64,000 nt of DNA from the NCBI RefSeq assembly GCF_009391885.1, contig NZ_VZII01000005.1, forward strand, positions 62,001 through 126,000. Direction: 5' to 3'. Source of the DNA: Pseudomonas sp. MN1F. GTDB taxonomy: Bacteria > Pseudomonadota > Gammaproteobacteria > Pseudomonadales > Pseudomonadaceae. A model generated the notes under the pieces. That model ran no database searches and was not told where the DNA came from. It was given only the letters and a program-made list of their open reading frames with translations. Both the position numbers and the translations under genes were made by a program. Positions 17,600-27,040 of the stretch are shown here, piece by piece (the first letter of the stretch is position 1; each line of letters starts with the position of its first letter).

Positions 17600-18748
17600 T
17601 CAAATTCCCAGGAACTGACACAGCTCGCGCTTCTTGGCCAGGGCATCACGCCGCCCTAGCTCGATCAGCTCGCTGCAATAGCTGGCCTCGAACAAGAGAT
17701 AGCTCAATACCCCTGCACCGCTGGTCCGGGTCGCGCCCGGACCGCGCAGGAACAGGCGCAGCGCCGCTGGCAACTCGCGCCGGTGCCGCGCGGCGATCTC
17801 GTCCAGCGGTTGGCTGGGCGCTACCACCAACACCTCGATCGGCGCCAGCCCCAGGCGCCGTGCATCCAGGTGCGCCGGCAGCAGCCGGCTGAGGTGGTTG
17901 AGCCGCTGCAGCAGTTCGATATCGTCCTCAAGGCTGTCGATGAAAGTGCTGTTAAGCAGGTGCCCACCGATCTGCGCCAGGCTCGGCTGCTGGCCGCTGA
18001 ATACACGCTGGGGCGGCAACGGCGCCGCCGGGCGCTGCGGGTTGCCGCTGACCCCGACCACCAGCACCCGGCTGGCACCCAGGTGCAGGGCCGGGCTGAT
18101 TGGTGCCGACTGGCGCACAGCACCGTCGCCGTAATACTCGTCGCCCAGGCGCACCGGGGCGAACAACAGCGGAATCGCCGCGCTGGCCAGCAGGTGGTCG
18201 ATGGTCAACGGCGTGGGCACGCCGATGCGGCGGTGGCGCAGCCAGGCGTCGATGGTGCCGCGCCCCTGGTAGAAGGTCACCGCCTGGCCACTTTCATAGC
18301 CGAATGCGGTCACGGCGACAGCCCTTAGCTGCTCGGCGGCGATGGAATGACCGATGCCATCCAGGTCCAGGTGCGACTCCAGCAGGCCGCGCAGGGGGCT
18401 GCTGTCGAGCAAGGCCACCGGCGCCTGGCCGCCCAGGCCAAGCAGGCTGTGGCCGACGAAGCGGCTGGCCTGGCGCACCACGCCGGGCCAGTCGCTGCGG
18501 ATCACCAGGCGGCTGCGGAAGTTCTGCCAGAACGTGGTGAGGCGCTGCACGGCGTCGTTGAAGCGGGTGGCGCCGCTGGCCAGGGTGACGGCGTTGATGG
18601 CGCCGGCCGAGGTGCCGACGATCACCGGGAACGGGTTATGTGCGCCGGGCGGCAGCAGCTCGGCGATGCCGGCGAGGACGCCGACCTGATAGGCGGCACG
18701 GGCGCCGCCGCCAGAGAGGATCAGACCAGTTACCGGGGGTGGCGCCAT
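17600..18748 (-). CDS. Patatin-like phospholipase family protein
   Basis: The 382-aa protein has the patatin Ser-Asp dyad machinery: oxyanion hole LSGGGARAAYQ at residues 11-21, nucleophile Ser47 in GTSAGA and the Asp of YYGDGAVRQ. The core covers about residues 6-225, with a C-terminal region of unknown role. There is no signal peptide, so it is probably a cytoplasmic or membrane-associated lipid acyl hydrolase. It is convergent with mlaA (12-bp gap) and is followed upstream by an LpxL-type acyltransferase gene in the same orientation (15-bp gap), so these two probably share a transcript. Confidence 0.87.
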   Translation of the reverse strand: MAPPPVTGLILSGGGARAAYQVGVLAGIAELLPPGAHNPFPVIVGTSAGAINAVTLASGATRFNDAVQRLTTFWQNFRSRLVIRSDWPGVVRQASRFVGHSLLGLGGQAPVALLDSSPLRGLLESHLDLDGIGHSIAAEQLRAVAVTAFGYESGQAVTFYQGRGTIDAWLRHRRIGVPTPLTIDHLLASAAIPLLFAPVRLGDEYYGDGAVRQSAPISPALHLGASRVLVVGVSGNPQRPAAPLPPQRVFSGQQPSLAQIGGHLLNSTFIDSLEDDIELLQRLNHLSRLLPAHLDARRLGLAPIEVLVVAPSQPLDEIAARHRRELPAALRLFLRGPGATRTSGAGVLSYLLFEASYCSELIELGRRDALAKKRELCQFLGI

Positions 18749-18763
18749 GGATTCCTTCCTGGA

Positions 18764-19699
18764 TCAGCGTTTTTTCTTGTCGTACAGCCGCGGCGCGCCC
18801 TCGGGCCGCGACTTGAAGCGCCGGTGCGCCCACAGGTACTGCTCCGGGCACTCGCGCAGCACGCCTTCGACCCACTGGTTGATGCGCAGGCAATCGGCTT
18901 CTTCGCTCTCACCGGGGAAGGCCTCCAGCGGCGGGTGGATCACCAGACGATAGCCGCTGCCGTCCTCCAGGCGCTTCTGGGTGAACGGAATCACCTGCGC
19001 CTTGCCCAGGCGGGCGAACTTGCTGGTCGCGGTGACCGTGGCAGCCGGAATACCGAACAACGGCACAAAGATGCTCTGCTTGGCGCCGTAGTCCTGGTCC
19101 GGTGCGTACCAGATCGCCCGGCCCGAGCGCAGCAGCTTGAGCATGCCACGCACGTCATCCCGCTCCACGGCCAGCGAATCGAGGTTGTGCCGCTCACGGC
19201 CACTGCGCTGGATGAAGTCGAACAGCGGGTTGCCGTGCTCGCGGTACATGCCGTCGATGGTGTGGGCCTGGCCGAGCAGCGCGGCGCCGATTTCCAGGGT
19301 GGTGAAGTGCACCGCCATCAGGATGGCGCCCTGCCCGGCCTGCTGCGCAGCCTGCAGGTGCTCCAGGCCTTCGATGTGGGCCAGGCGCGCCAGGCGGGCC
19401 CTGGGCCACCACCAGCTCATGGCCATCTCGAAGAAGGCGATACCGGTGGAGGCGAAGTTGGCCTTGAGCAAACGCCGCCGTTCGTCGTCGGACAGCTCAG
19501 GGAAACACAATTCAAGGTTGCGGGCGGCAATGCGCCGGCGCTCGCCGGCCACGCGGTACATCAGCGCGCCCAGGGCACCGCCGAGCCACAGCAGGGCACG
19601 GTAGGGCAACTGCACCACCAGCCACAGCAGGCCCAGGCCCAGCCACAGGCCCCAGAATCGCGGGTGGAGGAAATAGGGTCGAAAACGCGGGCGTTCCAT
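18764..19699 (-). CDS. LpxL/HtrB-type lipid A biosynthesis lauroyl acyltransferase
   Basis: The 311-aa inner-membrane protein has one N-terminal membrane helix (about residues 17-36). The lysophospholipid-acyltransferase catalytic HX4E motif is HFTTLE, with His131 and Glu136, and the RSGRAIWYAPDQDYG substrate region follows. It adds a secondary acyl chain to lipid A. Length and the MERPRFRPYFLHPRFWGLW opening match the LpxL family. The ATG at 19699 is chosen over an in-frame upstream start at 19714. It is divergent from minC; Pseudomonads have several LpxL copies, so the exact paralogue is not assigned. Confidence 0.87.
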   Translation of the reverse strand: MERPRFRPYFLHPRFWGLWLGLGLLWLVVQLPYRALLWLGGALGALMYRVAGERRRIAARNLELCFPELSDDERRRLLKANFASTGIAFFEMAMSWWWPRARLARLAHIEGLEHLQAAQQAGQGAILMAVHFTTLEIGAALLGQAHTIDGMYREHGNPLFDFIQRSGRERHNLDSLAVERDDVRGMLKLLRSGRAIWYAPDQDYGAKQSIFVPLFGIPAATVTATSKFARLGKAQVIPFTQKRLEDGSGYRLVIHPPLEAFPGESEEADCLRINQWVEGVLRECPEQYLWAHRRFKSRPEGAPRLYDKKKR

Positions 19700-19810
19700 T
19701 GAAGCTTCCGGCAAGACAAAGGCCGAGCATTCTACATCGGATCGGCACCGGTTGCGGCCAACCGGTCTTATCGTTATAAGTCAGGGCACTTTTTTCGCAA
19801 CAAGCCGTCT

Positions 19811-20581
19811 ATGCAGACCATGAGCCCAAACCACACACCCGACACCGCCTCCGTGTTCCAGCTCAAGGGCAGCATGCTCGCCATCACTGTGCTGGAACTG
19901 GGGCGTAACGACCTGGAAGCCCTCGACCGCCAACTGGCGGCGAAAGTGGCCCAGGCCCCGAATTTTTTCAGCAACACGCCGCTGGTGCTGGCGTTGGACA
20001 AGCTGCCGGCCGACGAAGGGGCGATCGACCTGCCCGGGCTGATGCGTATTTGCCGCCATCATGGCCTGCGTACCCTGGCGATCCGCGCCAACCGTATCGA
20101 GGACATCGCTGCGGCGATCGCCATCGACCTGCCGGTGCTGCCGCCGTCCGGCGCCCGCGAGCGGCCGCTGGAGCCTGAACCCGAGGTAAAGAAGGCCGAG
20201 CCTGCTCCGGCCCCGGCCCCGGCTCCCGAGCCAGCCCTTGTGCAAGAGGTGCGGCCGACCCGGATCATTACCGCGCCTGTGCGTGGCGGCCAACAGATCT
20301 ACGCCCAGGGGGGCGACCTGATCGTCACCGCCTCGGTCAGCCCGGGTGCGGAACTTCTCGCCGATGGCAACATCCATGTGTACGGCGCCATGCGCGGCCG
20401 CGCCCTGGCCGGGATCAAAGGCAATACCAAGGCACGTATCTTCTGCCAGCAGATGACCGCCGAAATGGTCTCGATCGCCGGCCAGTACAAGGTGTGCGAA
20501 GACCTGCGCCGCGACCCGCTGTGGGGTGCCGGTGTGCAAGTCAGCCTGTCCGGTGACGTGTTGAACATCACCCGTCTTTAA
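19811..20581 (+). CDS. minC: Septum site-determining protein MinC
   Basis: The 256-aa FtsZ-assembly inhibitor has an N-terminal domain (about 1-110, [15 protein letters not shown]...) and a linker very rich in Pro, Ala and Glu (about 115-145). The C-terminal beta-helix domain contains [32 protein letters not shown] and [19 protein letters not shown]. The C-domain binds MinD and septal FtsZ. It is first in minC-minD-minE. An in-frame ATG three codons downstream is a possible alternative start. Confidence 0.95.
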   Translation: MQTMSPNHTPDTASVFQLKGSMLAITVLELGRNDLEALDRQLAAKVAQAPNFFSNTPLVLALDKLPADEGAIDLPGLMRICRHHGLRTLAIRANRIEDIAAAIAIDLPVLPPSGARERPLEPEPEVKKAEPAPAPAPAPEPALVQEVRPTRIITAPVRGGQQIYAQGGDLIVTASVSPGAELLADGNIHVYGAMRGRALAGIKGNTKARIFCQQMTAEMVSIAGQYKVCEDLRRDPLWGAGVQVSLSGDVLNITRL

Positions 20582-20680
20582 CGGATACTTGCCGTCATTT
20601 TTAGAGCAACTTTTTTATCTGTTGCCATTATTTGCATTTTGCTGGGACACATGTCCCGACTTATTTAGGGGTGAAACACC

Positions 20681-21493
20681 TTGGCCAAGATTCTCGTCGT
20701 TACTTCCGGCAAGGGGGGTGTGGGCAAGACCACCACCAGCGCCGCCATCGGCACCGGCCTCGCACTGCGCGGCCACAAGACTGTCATCGTCGACTTCGAC
20801 GTGGGCCTGCGTAACCTCGACCTGATCATGGGCTGCGAGCGCCGCGTGGTGTACGACTTCGTCAACGTGGTCAACGGCGAAGCCAACCTGCAGCAGGCCC
20901 TGATCAAGGACAAGCGCCTCGAGAACCTGTTCGTGCTGGCCGCCAGCCAGACCCGCGACAAGGACGCGCTGACCCAGGAAGGCGTGGAAAAGGTGCTGAT
21001 GGAGCTGAAAGAACAGTTCGAGTACGTCATCTGCGACTCCCCGGCCGGTATCGAGAAAGGCGCACACCTGGCAATGTACTTCGCTGACGAAGCGATTGTC
21101 GTGACCAACCCTGAAGTGTCCTCGGTACGTGACTCGGACCGCATGCTGGGCATCCTGTCGAGCAAGTCGCGCCGCTCCGAGAACGGCGAAGAGCCGATCA
21201 AGGAACACCTGCTGATCACCCGTTACCACCCCGAGCGCGTCGAAAAGGGCGAAATGCTCAGCATCGCCGACGTCGAAGAGATCCTGGCGATCAAGCTCAA
21301 GGGTGTGATCCCCGAGTCGCAGGCCGTGCTCAAGGCCTCCAACCAGGGCATCCCGGTGATCCTCGACGACCAGAGCGATGCCGGCCAGGCGTACAGCGAC
21401 ACTGTCGACCGCCTCCTGGGCAAAGAGAAACCCCTGCGTTTCATCGAAGTGCCGAAGCAAGGATTCTTCGCGCGCCTGTTTGGAGGCAAGTAA
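20681..21493 (+). CDS. minD: Septum site-determining ATPase MinD, TTG start
   Basis: The 270-aa membrane-cycling ATPase shows the deviant Walker A SGKGGVGKTTTS at residues 9-20, a DSPAGIEKGA switch region and a C-terminal amphipathic membrane-targeting segment (KQGFFARLFGGK). The frame opens with TTG at 20681 preceded by AGGGGTGA; no ATG is available near the conserved N-terminus, so TTG initiation is the best reading. A 99-bp gap containing the short inverted repeat GGGACA-CA-TGTCCC (20644-20657) separates it from minC and could hold a separate promoter. Confidence 0.95.
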   Translation: MAKILVVTSGKGGVGKTTTSAAIGTGLALRGHKTVIVDFDVGLRNLDLIMGCERRVVYDFVNVVNGEANLQQALIKDKRLENLFVLAASQTRDKDALTQEGVEKVLMELKEQFEYVICDSPAGIEKGAHLAMYFADEAIVVTNPEVSSVRDSDRMLGILSSKSRRSENGEEPIKEHLLITRYHPERVEKGEMLSIADVEEILAIKLKGVIPESQAVLKASNQGIPVILDDQSDAGQAYSDTVDRLLGKEKPLRFIEVPKQGFFARLFGGK

Positions 21494-21496
21494 ACC

Positions 21497-21751
21497 ATGA
21501 ACCTTTTTGACTTCTTTCGTGGCAGACAGAAACAGACCAGCGCGTCGGTAGCGAAAGAGCGTCTACAGATCATCGTGGCGCATGAGCGCGGCCAGCGCAG
21601 CGAACCGGACTACCTGCCGGCGCTGCAAAAAGAACTGCTGGAAGTGATCCGCAAGTATGTGAATATCGGCAACGATGATGTGCACATCGAGCTGGAAAAC
21701 CAGGGCAGCTGCTCGATTCTGGAGCTGAACATCACCTTGCCTGATCGCTGA
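21497..21751 (+). CDS. minE: Cell division topological specificity factor MinE
   Basis: The 84-aa protein has the membrane-targeting N-terminus [12 protein letters not shown], the MinD-activating helix ([17 protein letters not shown]) and the C-terminal dimerisation domain. It stimulates MinD ATPase and drives pole-to-pole oscillation. The ATG lies 3 bp after the minD stop. A strong terminator follows. Confidence 0.96.
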   Translation: MNLFDFFRGRQKQTSASVAKERLQIIVAHERGQRSEPDYLPALQKELLEVIRKYVNIGNDDVHIELENQGSCSILELNITLPDR

Positions 21752-21773
21752 TTCAGTCGCTTCAGGCACAGGC

Positions 21774-21813
21774 AAAAACCACTGGGGCTGCATTGCAGCC
21801 CCAGTGGTTTTTG
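21774..21813 (+). terminator. Rho-independent terminator of the minCDE operon
   Basis: AAAAACCACTGGGGCTG pairs with CAGCCCCAGTGGTTTTT around a CATTG-like loop, giving a 17-bp stem ending in a T-tract in both directions. It lies 22 bp after minE. Confidence 0.92.
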
Positions 21814-21835
21814 TCATTTCCATAGAGAACCCGCA

Positions 21836-22471
21836 ATGCCGCTGTCGAACATCCAGATCCTCCATGAAGACGCCGCCATCCTGGTGATCAACAAACCGAC
21901 CCTGCTGCTGTCGGTGCCTGGCCGTGCCGAGGACAACAAGGACTGCCTGATCACCCGCCTGCAGGAAAACGGCTACCCGGACGCGCTGATCGTGCACCGT
22001 CTGGACTGGGAAACTTCCGGCATCATCCTGCTGGCCCGCGATGCCGACAGCCACCGCGAGCTGTCGCGCCAGTTTCATGACCGCGAAACCGAAAAGGCCT
22101 ACACCGCGTTGTGCTGGGGCCAGCCGGCGCTGGACAGCGGCAGCATCGACCTGCCCCTGCGCTACGACCCGCCGACCAAGCCACGCCACGTGGTGGACCA
22201 TGAACAGGGCAAGCATGCGCTGACCTTCTGGCGCATCGTCGAGCGTTGCGGGGATCACTGCCGGGTCGAGCTGACGCCGATCACCGGGCGTTCGCACCAG
22301 CTGCGCGTGCACATGCTGTCGATCGGCCATCCGCTGCTGGGCGACCGCCTGTATGCCAACCCAGAGGCGCTGGCGGCGCATGAGCGGCTGTGCCTGCATG
22401 CCTCGATGTTGAGCTTCACCCACCCGGTCAGCGGTGCGCGATTGAAGTTCGAGTGCCCTGCCCCCTTCTGA
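21836..22471 (+). CDS. RluA-family pseudouridine synthase
   Basis: The 211-aa protein has the RluA-type catalytic motif VHRLDWETSG with Asp57, the early INKPTLLLSVPG segment and the later TGRSHQLRVHML motif. There is no S4 domain. The short length fits RluA (23S/tRNA position 746/32 type), but the RNA target cannot be fixed from sequence. It starts 23 bp after the min terminator with a weak AGAGAACC site. Confidence 0.88.
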   Translation: MPLSNIQILHEDAAILVINKPTLLLSVPGRAEDNKDCLITRLQENGYPDALIVHRLDWETSGIILLARDADSHRELSRQFHDRETEKAYTALCWGQPALDSGSIDLPLRYDPPTKPRHVVDHEQGKHALTFWRIVERCGDHCRVELTPITGRSHQLRVHMLSIGHPLLGDRLYANPEALAAHERLCLHASMLSFTHPVSGARLKFECPAPF

Positions 22472-22515
22472 AGGTATCTGCGCTAAACTCGCGCCACTGC
22501 TGTCTGGAGTGAGTT

Positions 22516-23805
22516 ATGCGCGAAGCACTGAATACCGGCCTGATTGAATTCCTCAAGGCCTCCCCGACGCCCTTCCATGCCACCGCCAGCCTGGCCCAGC
22601 GCCTGGAAGCGGCCGGCTACCAGCGCCTGGACGAGCGTGACAGCTGGGCCACGGTGCCCGGTGGCCGCTACTACGTTACCCGCAACGACTCCTCGATCAT
22701 CGCGATCAAGCTGGGCAAGCAGTCGCCGCTGCACAGCGGCATCCGCATGGTCGGCGCGCACACCGACAGCCCTTGCCTGCGGGTCAAGCCGCAGCCTGAG
22801 CTGCAGCGCCAGGGCTTCCTGCAACTGGGCGTGGAAGTGTACGGCGGCGCGCTGCTGGCGCCGTGGTTCGACCGCGACCTGTCGCTGGCCGGGCGCGTCA
22901 CCTTCCGCCGTGACGGCAAGGTAGAAAGCCAGCTGATCGACTTCAAGCTGCCGATCGCGATCATCCCCAACCTGGCGATCCACCTGAACCGCACTGCCAA
23001 CGAAGGCTGGCAGATCAACCCGCAGAACGAACTGCCGCCGGTTCTGGCCCAGGTGGCCGGTGACGAGCGCATCGACTTCCGCGCCGTGCTCACCGAGCAG
23101 CTGGCCCGCGAGCACGAGCTCAACGCCGACGTGGTGCTGGATTACGAGCTGAGCTTCTACGACACCCAGGACGCCGCGCTGATCGGCCTGAACGGCGACT
23201 TCATCGCTGGCGCCCGCCTGGACAACCTGCTGTCGTGCTATGCCGGCCTGCAGGCGCTGCTGAGCGCCGACAGCGACGAAACCTGCGTGCTGGTGTGCAA
23301 CGACCATGAAGAAGTCGGCAGCTGCTCGGCCTGCGGCGCCGATGGCCCGATGCTCGAACAGACCCTGCAGCGCCTGCTGCCAGACGGCGACGCTTACGTG
23401 CGCACCCTCCAGCGCTCGCTGATGGTTTCGGCCGACAACGCCCACGGCGTGCACCCCAACTATGCCGACAAGCACGACGGCAACCACGGGCCCAAGCTAA
23501 ACGCCGGGCCGGTGATCAAGGTCAACAACAACCAGCGCTACGCCACCAACAGCGAAACCGCCGGGTTCTTCCGCCACCTGTGCATGGCAGAGGAAGTGCC
23601 GGTGCAGAGCTTCGTGGTGCGCAGCGACATGGGCTGCGGGTCGACCATCGGGCCGATTACCGCCAGCCATCTTGGGGTGCGCACGGTGGATATCGGTTTG
23701 CCGACCTTTGCCATGCATTCGATCCGCGAGCTGTGCGGCAGCCATGACCTGGCGCACCTGGTGAAGGTACTGAGCGCCTTCTACCGTAGCCGCGAACTGC
23801 CTTGA
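22516..23805 (+). CDS. apeB: M18 family aminopeptidase
   Basis: The 429-aa metallo-aminopeptidase shows M18 zinc ligands in order: [10 protein letters not shown] (His), [13 protein letters not shown] (Asp), CNDHEEVGS (Glu-Glu), [12 protein letters not shown] (Asp) and a late His in [13 protein letters not shown]18 enzymes are large homododecamers removing acidic or other N-terminal residues in the cytoplasm. It has a GGAGTGAGTT ribosome site and is monocistronic, with a GGGGCTGC hairpin after the stop. Confidence 0.93.
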   Translation: MREALNTGLIEFLKASPTPFHATASLAQRLEAAGYQRLDERDSWATVPGGRYYVTRNDSSIIAIKLGKQSPLHSGIRMVGAHTDSPCLRVKPQPELQRQGFLQLGVEVYGGALLAPWFDRDLSLAGRVTFRRDGKVESQLIDFKLPIAIIPNLAIHLNRTANEGWQINPQNELPPVLAQVAGDERIDFRAVLTEQLAREHELNADVVLDYELSFYDTQDAALIGLNGDFIAGARLDNLLSCYAGLQALLSADSDETCVLVCNDHEEVGSCSACGADGPMLEQTLQRLLPDGDAYVRTLQRSLMVSADNAHGVHPNYADKHDGNHGPKLNAGPVIKVNNNQRYATNSETAGFFRHLCMAEEVPVQSFVVRSDMGCGSTIGPITASHLGVRTVDIGLPTFAMHSIRELCGSHDLAHLVKVLSAFYRSRELP

Positions 23806-23812
23806 GGTGCTG

Positions 23813-23831
23813 GGGGCTGCTGTGCAGCCCC
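23813..23831 (+). terminator. Short GC-rich hairpin after apeB
   Basis: GGGGCTGC-TGT-GCAGCCCC forms an 8-bp perfect stem 8 bp after the stop codon. There is no T-tract, so termination strength is uncertain. Confidence 0.5.
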
Positions 23832-23928
23832 AGAACGCCTCAGGCCAAATCCTGCGCAAGGTCAATCCGCCTTCTGCCCAACCCGCTATGCTTGTTGTAT
23901 GGCCCCCAAAGCAGAAGGACCACTGCCC

Positions 23929-24096
23929 ATGTCCCCCTTTCTCTCGCTGTTCGTGCCGGTGTTCCTGTTCCTGATGCTGCTGACCATCGGTTTCAGTATG
24001 CGCGAGCGCAATATCGGCGTGCTGATGATGTGGATCGGCACACTGGGCATCTTTGGCCTCACCTGCTGGACGATCCTGGAGAAACTGCCGACATAA
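23929..24096 (+). CDS. Small two-helix membrane protein of unknown function
   Basis: The 55-aa peptide MSPFLSLFVPVFLFLMLLTIGFSMRERNIGVLMMWIGTLGIF... has two hydrophobic helices separated by the charged turn MRERN. The ATG at 23929 is preferred because AGAAGGA precedes it; an upstream in-frame ATG at 23899 lacks a ribosome site. It lies 44 bp upstream of the MscS-type channel gene in the same orientation and may share its transcript. No family is recognised. Confidence 0.65.
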   Translation: MSPFLSLFVPVFLFLMLLTIGFSMRERNIGVLMMWIGTLGIFGLTCWTILEKLPT

Positions 24097-24140
24097 ACCT
24101 CTACACTCGGGCAACCGTTTGACCTGAGGTAGATTTCCCG

Positions 24141-26294
24141 GTGCCAGCCTTCCTGCGTTGCCTAGCCCTGCTGTTGTTCATCTTCATGTCCCCGGTCCAG
24201 GCGGCGGGCTTGCCCAGCCTGCTGGGCTCCAGCGCCCCCGCCCAGCCCGAAGCCACCGAGCCACTGGGAAAATCGCTGGACGAGGTGATCAAGAACCTCG
24301 AAAACGACCAGCAACGCGCCAAGCTACTGGCCGACCTGAAGAAGCTGCGCGACGCCACCAAGCAATCGCAACCCACCGTCGAGCAGGGGGTCCTGGGCCT
24401 GATCGGCGGCGCCCTGAGCGACTTCGAAAAGCAGTTCAGCGGTGACTCCAGCCCGTTCTACCGCTGGTCGCAGGAAATCGAACAGGCCCAGGCCGAACTG
24501 ACCGAGCTGATCGTGCCGGTGCATCAATGGCCGGCCATCCTGTTCGGCTTTGCTGCAGTCATCGCCGTGTGGAGCCTGCTGGCCTATGCCTTCAACTGGG
24601 TCGGCCACCGCGTGCGGGTGCGTTTCGGCCTGACCGAGGAACTGCCGCAACACCCCCGTACCTGGGACCTGGTGCGCTTCGCCCTGCGCAAGCTGGGCCC
24701 GTGGCTGGTGGCACTGATCTTTACCGTGTACCTGAGCTTCGCCCTGCCGCCGTCACTGGGCAAGTCGCTGGCGATGGTGCTGGCCTATGCGCTGGTGGTC
24801 GGCACCTGTTTCTCGGCCATCTGCGTGATTGCCTTCTCGCTGCTCGACGGCCCTCATCGCCACCGCGCCCTGCACATCCTGCGCCACCAGGCCTTCCGCC
24901 CGCTGTGGCTGATCGGCAGCTTCGCCGCCTTTGGCGAGGCCATGAGCGACCCGCGCATGCTGGTCGCCCTGGGTACCCACCTGGCGCACGCCCTGGCGAC
25001 CCTGGCCAATGTCATCGCGGCGCTGTCGTCCGGCCTGTTCATCCTGCGCTTCCGCCGGCCGATCGCCCACCTGATCCGCAACCAGCCTCTGGCCCGGCGC
25101 CTGACCCGGCGCACCCTGAGCGACACCATCGAGATCCTCGGCAGCTTCTGGTTCGTGCCCGCGCTGATCCTGGTGGCCGTCTCGCTGTTCGCCACCTTCA
25201 TTTCCGCCGGTGACACCAGCACCGCGCTGCGCCAGTCGTTGATGTGCACCGTGCTGGTAGTAGTGTGCATGGTGCTCAACGGCCTGGTGCGCCGCCACGC
25301 CGCCAACCCCAAACGCGCCAGCAAGCGCCAGGTGGTGTACGCCGAGCGCCTGCGCAACTTCGGCTACCTGCTGGTGCACCTGTTCATCTGGCTGGTGTTC
25401 ATCGAACTGGGGCTGCGCGTGTGGGGCCTGTCGATGATCGGCTTCGCCGAAGGCGATGGCCATGAGGTGAGCGTGCGCCTGCTGGGCCTGGCCGGCACGC
25501 TGATCGTCGCCTGGCTGGTGTGGATCCTCGCCGACACCGCCGTGCACCATGCCCTGGTGCGCTCGCGTCGGGGCATGGCCAACGCCCGTGCGCAGACCAT
25601 GATGCCGCTGATCCGCAACGTGATGTTCGTGGTGATCTTCATCATTGCGGTGATCGTCGCCCTGGCCAACATGGGCATGAACGTCACGCCGCTGCTGGCC
25701 GGTGCCGGTGTGATCGGCCTGGCCATCGGTTTTGGCGCCCAGTCGCTGGTGGCCGACCTGATCACCGGCCTGTTCATCATCATCGAAGACTCACTGGCGA
25801 TCGACGACTACGTCGATGTCGGCGGCCATCTGGGCACGGTCGAGGGCCTGACCATCCGCACCGTGCGCCTGCGTGACATCGACGGCATCGTGCATACCAT
25901 CCCGTTCAGCGAGATCAAGAGCATCAAGAACTACTCCCGTGAGTTCGGCTACGCGATCTTCCGTGTGGCCATCCCGCACAGCATGAACATCGACCAGGCG
26001 ATCACACTGATCCGTGAAGTGGGGCAGAAACTGCGCAACGACCCGCTGATGCGCCGCAATATCTGGTCGCCGCTGGAATTGCAGGGGGTGGAGAGTTTCG
26101 AGTCAGGCTCGGCGATCCTGCGGGCGCGGTTCAAGACCGCGCCGATCAAGCAGTGGGAAGTGTCGCGGGCGTTCAACCTGGCGCTGAAGCGCCAGCTCGA
26201 TGAAGCCGGGCTGGACCTGGCCACGCCGCGCCTGTCGGTACAGGTAGTGACTGCCGGTGGCGGTGGCGTGACAGGGGCCGGCGCCTCCAGCTAA
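24141..26294 (+). CDS. MscS-family mechanosensitive ion channel (large, YbiO-like)
   Basis: The 717-aa protein begins with a signal peptide (GTG start, PAFLRCLALLLFIFMSPVQA). A periplasmic domain (about 25-125) and roughly ten membrane helices follow. The MscS core near residues 510-620 contains the pore-lining LLAGAGVIGLAIGFGAQSLVAD and the beta-domain EDSLAIDDYVDVGGHLGTVE. These channels release solutes on hypo-osmotic shock. A GAGGTAGA ribosome site precedes the GTG. The extra N-terminal helices place it with YbiO/MscM-type rather than the minimal MscS channels. Confidence 0.9.
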   Translation: MPAFLRCLALLLFIFMSPVQAAGLPSLLGSSAPAQPEATEPLGKSLDEVIKNLENDQQRAKLLADLKKLRDATKQSQPTVEQGVLGLIGGALSDFEKQFSGDSSPFYRWSQEIEQAQAELTELIVPVHQWPAILFGFAAVIAVWSLLAYAFNWVGHRVRVRFGLTEELPQHPRTWDLVRFALRKLGPWLVALIFTVYLSFALPPSLGKSLAMVLAYALVVGTCFSAICVIAFSLLDGPHRHRALHILRHQAFRPLWLIGSFAAFGEAMSDPRMLVALGTHLAHALATLANVIAALSSGLFILRFRRPIAHLIRNQPLARRLTRRTLSDTIEILGSFWFVPALILVAVSLFATFISAGDTSTALRQSLMCTVLVVVCMVLNGLVRRHAANPKRASKRQVVYAERLRNFGYLLVHLFIWLVFIELGLRVWGLSMIGFAEGDGHEVSVRLLGLAGTLIVAWLVWILADTAVHHALVRSRRGMANARAQTMMPLIRNVMFVVIFIIAVIVALANMGMNVTPLLAGAGVIGLAIGFGAQSLVADLITGLFIIIEDSLAIDDYVDVGGHLGTVEGLTIRTVRLRDIDGIVHTIPFSEIKSIKNYSREFGYAIFRVAIPHSMNIDQAITLIREVGQKLRNDPLMRRNIWSPLELQGVESFESGSAILRARFKTAPIKQWEVSRAFNLALKRQLDEAGLDLATPRLSVQVVTAGGGGVTGAGASS

Positions 26295-26298
26295 CGCG

Positions 26299-27012
26299 CT
26301 AGCCCGCCTGCGCGCGAATGCGGATGGCATCGTGCCGCCAATACTCCAGGTCACAGTCGATCAGGTGCCCATGCTGGTCACTGTTGACCCGGGTGATATG
26401 CAGGCCCGGGCTGCCGGCCGACACCTTCAGCGCCCCCGCCGCATCCACCGGCAAGGCCGTCGGCAGGATCTCGAAGCACACCTGCCCGTACCGGATGCCA
26501 TACACCCGCCCGTAGATCTCGGTCAGCGACTGCGCCAGGTCGTGTTCGAGGATGCCGGGAAAATACCTCGGGTTCAGGTAGTGCTCGGCATACAGCACCG
26601 CCCGCCCATCAATGCGCCGCAACCGGCAGATCCGCACCACGCTGGACAGTGCCGGCAGCTGCAGGCGTGCACAGATGGCCGCCGAAGCCGGCTGCAGGCG
26701 CGCCGAGAGCAATTCGGTGCTGGCCTCCCGCCCCTGGTCGCGCACCATCGCATGGAAGTGGCTACGCTCGATCAGGTCGTAGGTCAGGCGCTGCGGTGCG
26801 ACGAACCAGCCACGCCGTTCTTCGCGGTAGATCAGGCCCTGGGCTTCCAGCTGCACCAGTGCCTCGCGCAGGGTGATGCGCGTGGTGGCGAACACCTCGC
26901 TGAGCTTGCGCTCGGCCGGCAGCTTGCCGCCCGGCGCCAGCAGGCCGTGCTCGATCTGCTCCTGCAGGGCATGGCAGATGGCTGTTACCGCGCGCGGTGG
27001 CGTCGACTGCAT
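26299..27012 (-). CDS. GntR-family regulator with UTRA ligand domain
   Basis: The 237-aa regulator has an N-terminal winged helix-turn-helix (about 8-72, GGKLPAERKLSEVFATTRIT and LREALVQLEAQGLI). A UTRA effector domain (about 92-235) contains VVRICRLRRIDGRAVLYAEHYL. The HutC/PhnF subfamily, to which it belongs, typically senses small metabolites and represses adjacent transport or catabolic operons. It is divergent from the ABC importer operon and is preceded by a perfect palindrome centred at 27034-27035. The first ATG at 27012 is preferred to the TTG just upstream. Confidence 0.88.
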   Translation of the reverse strand: MQSTPPRAVTAICHALQEQIEHGLLAPGGKLPAERKLSEVFATTRITLREALVQLEAQGLIYREERRGWFVAPQRLTYDLIERSHFHAMVRDQGREASTELLSARLQPASAAICARLQLPALSSVVRICRLRRIDGRAVLYAEHYLNPRYFPGILEHDLAQSLTEIYGRVYGIRYGQVCFEILPTALPVDAAGALKVSAGSPGLHITRVNSDQHGHLIDCDLEYWRHDAIRIRAQAG

Positions 27013-27028
27013 CAAAAGGTTACCTATT

Positions 27029-27040
27029 TGGACTAGTCCA
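27029..27040. promoter_or_regulatory. Candidate GntR/UTRA operator at the regulator gene
   Basis: The perfect 12-bp palindrome TGGACTAGTCCA lies 17 bp upstream of the regulator's ATG. It has the TGGnCTAGnCCA form common to HutC/PhnF-type operators, and a related site occurs 75 bp before the importer operon. The role in autoregulation is inferred. Confidence 0.6.

Noticed and set aside
20644..20657. GGGACACATGTCCC before minD as a regulator binding site
   Set aside because: Only a 6-bp arm palindrome with no matching second site and no known regulator; noted in the minD entry but not called as an operator.
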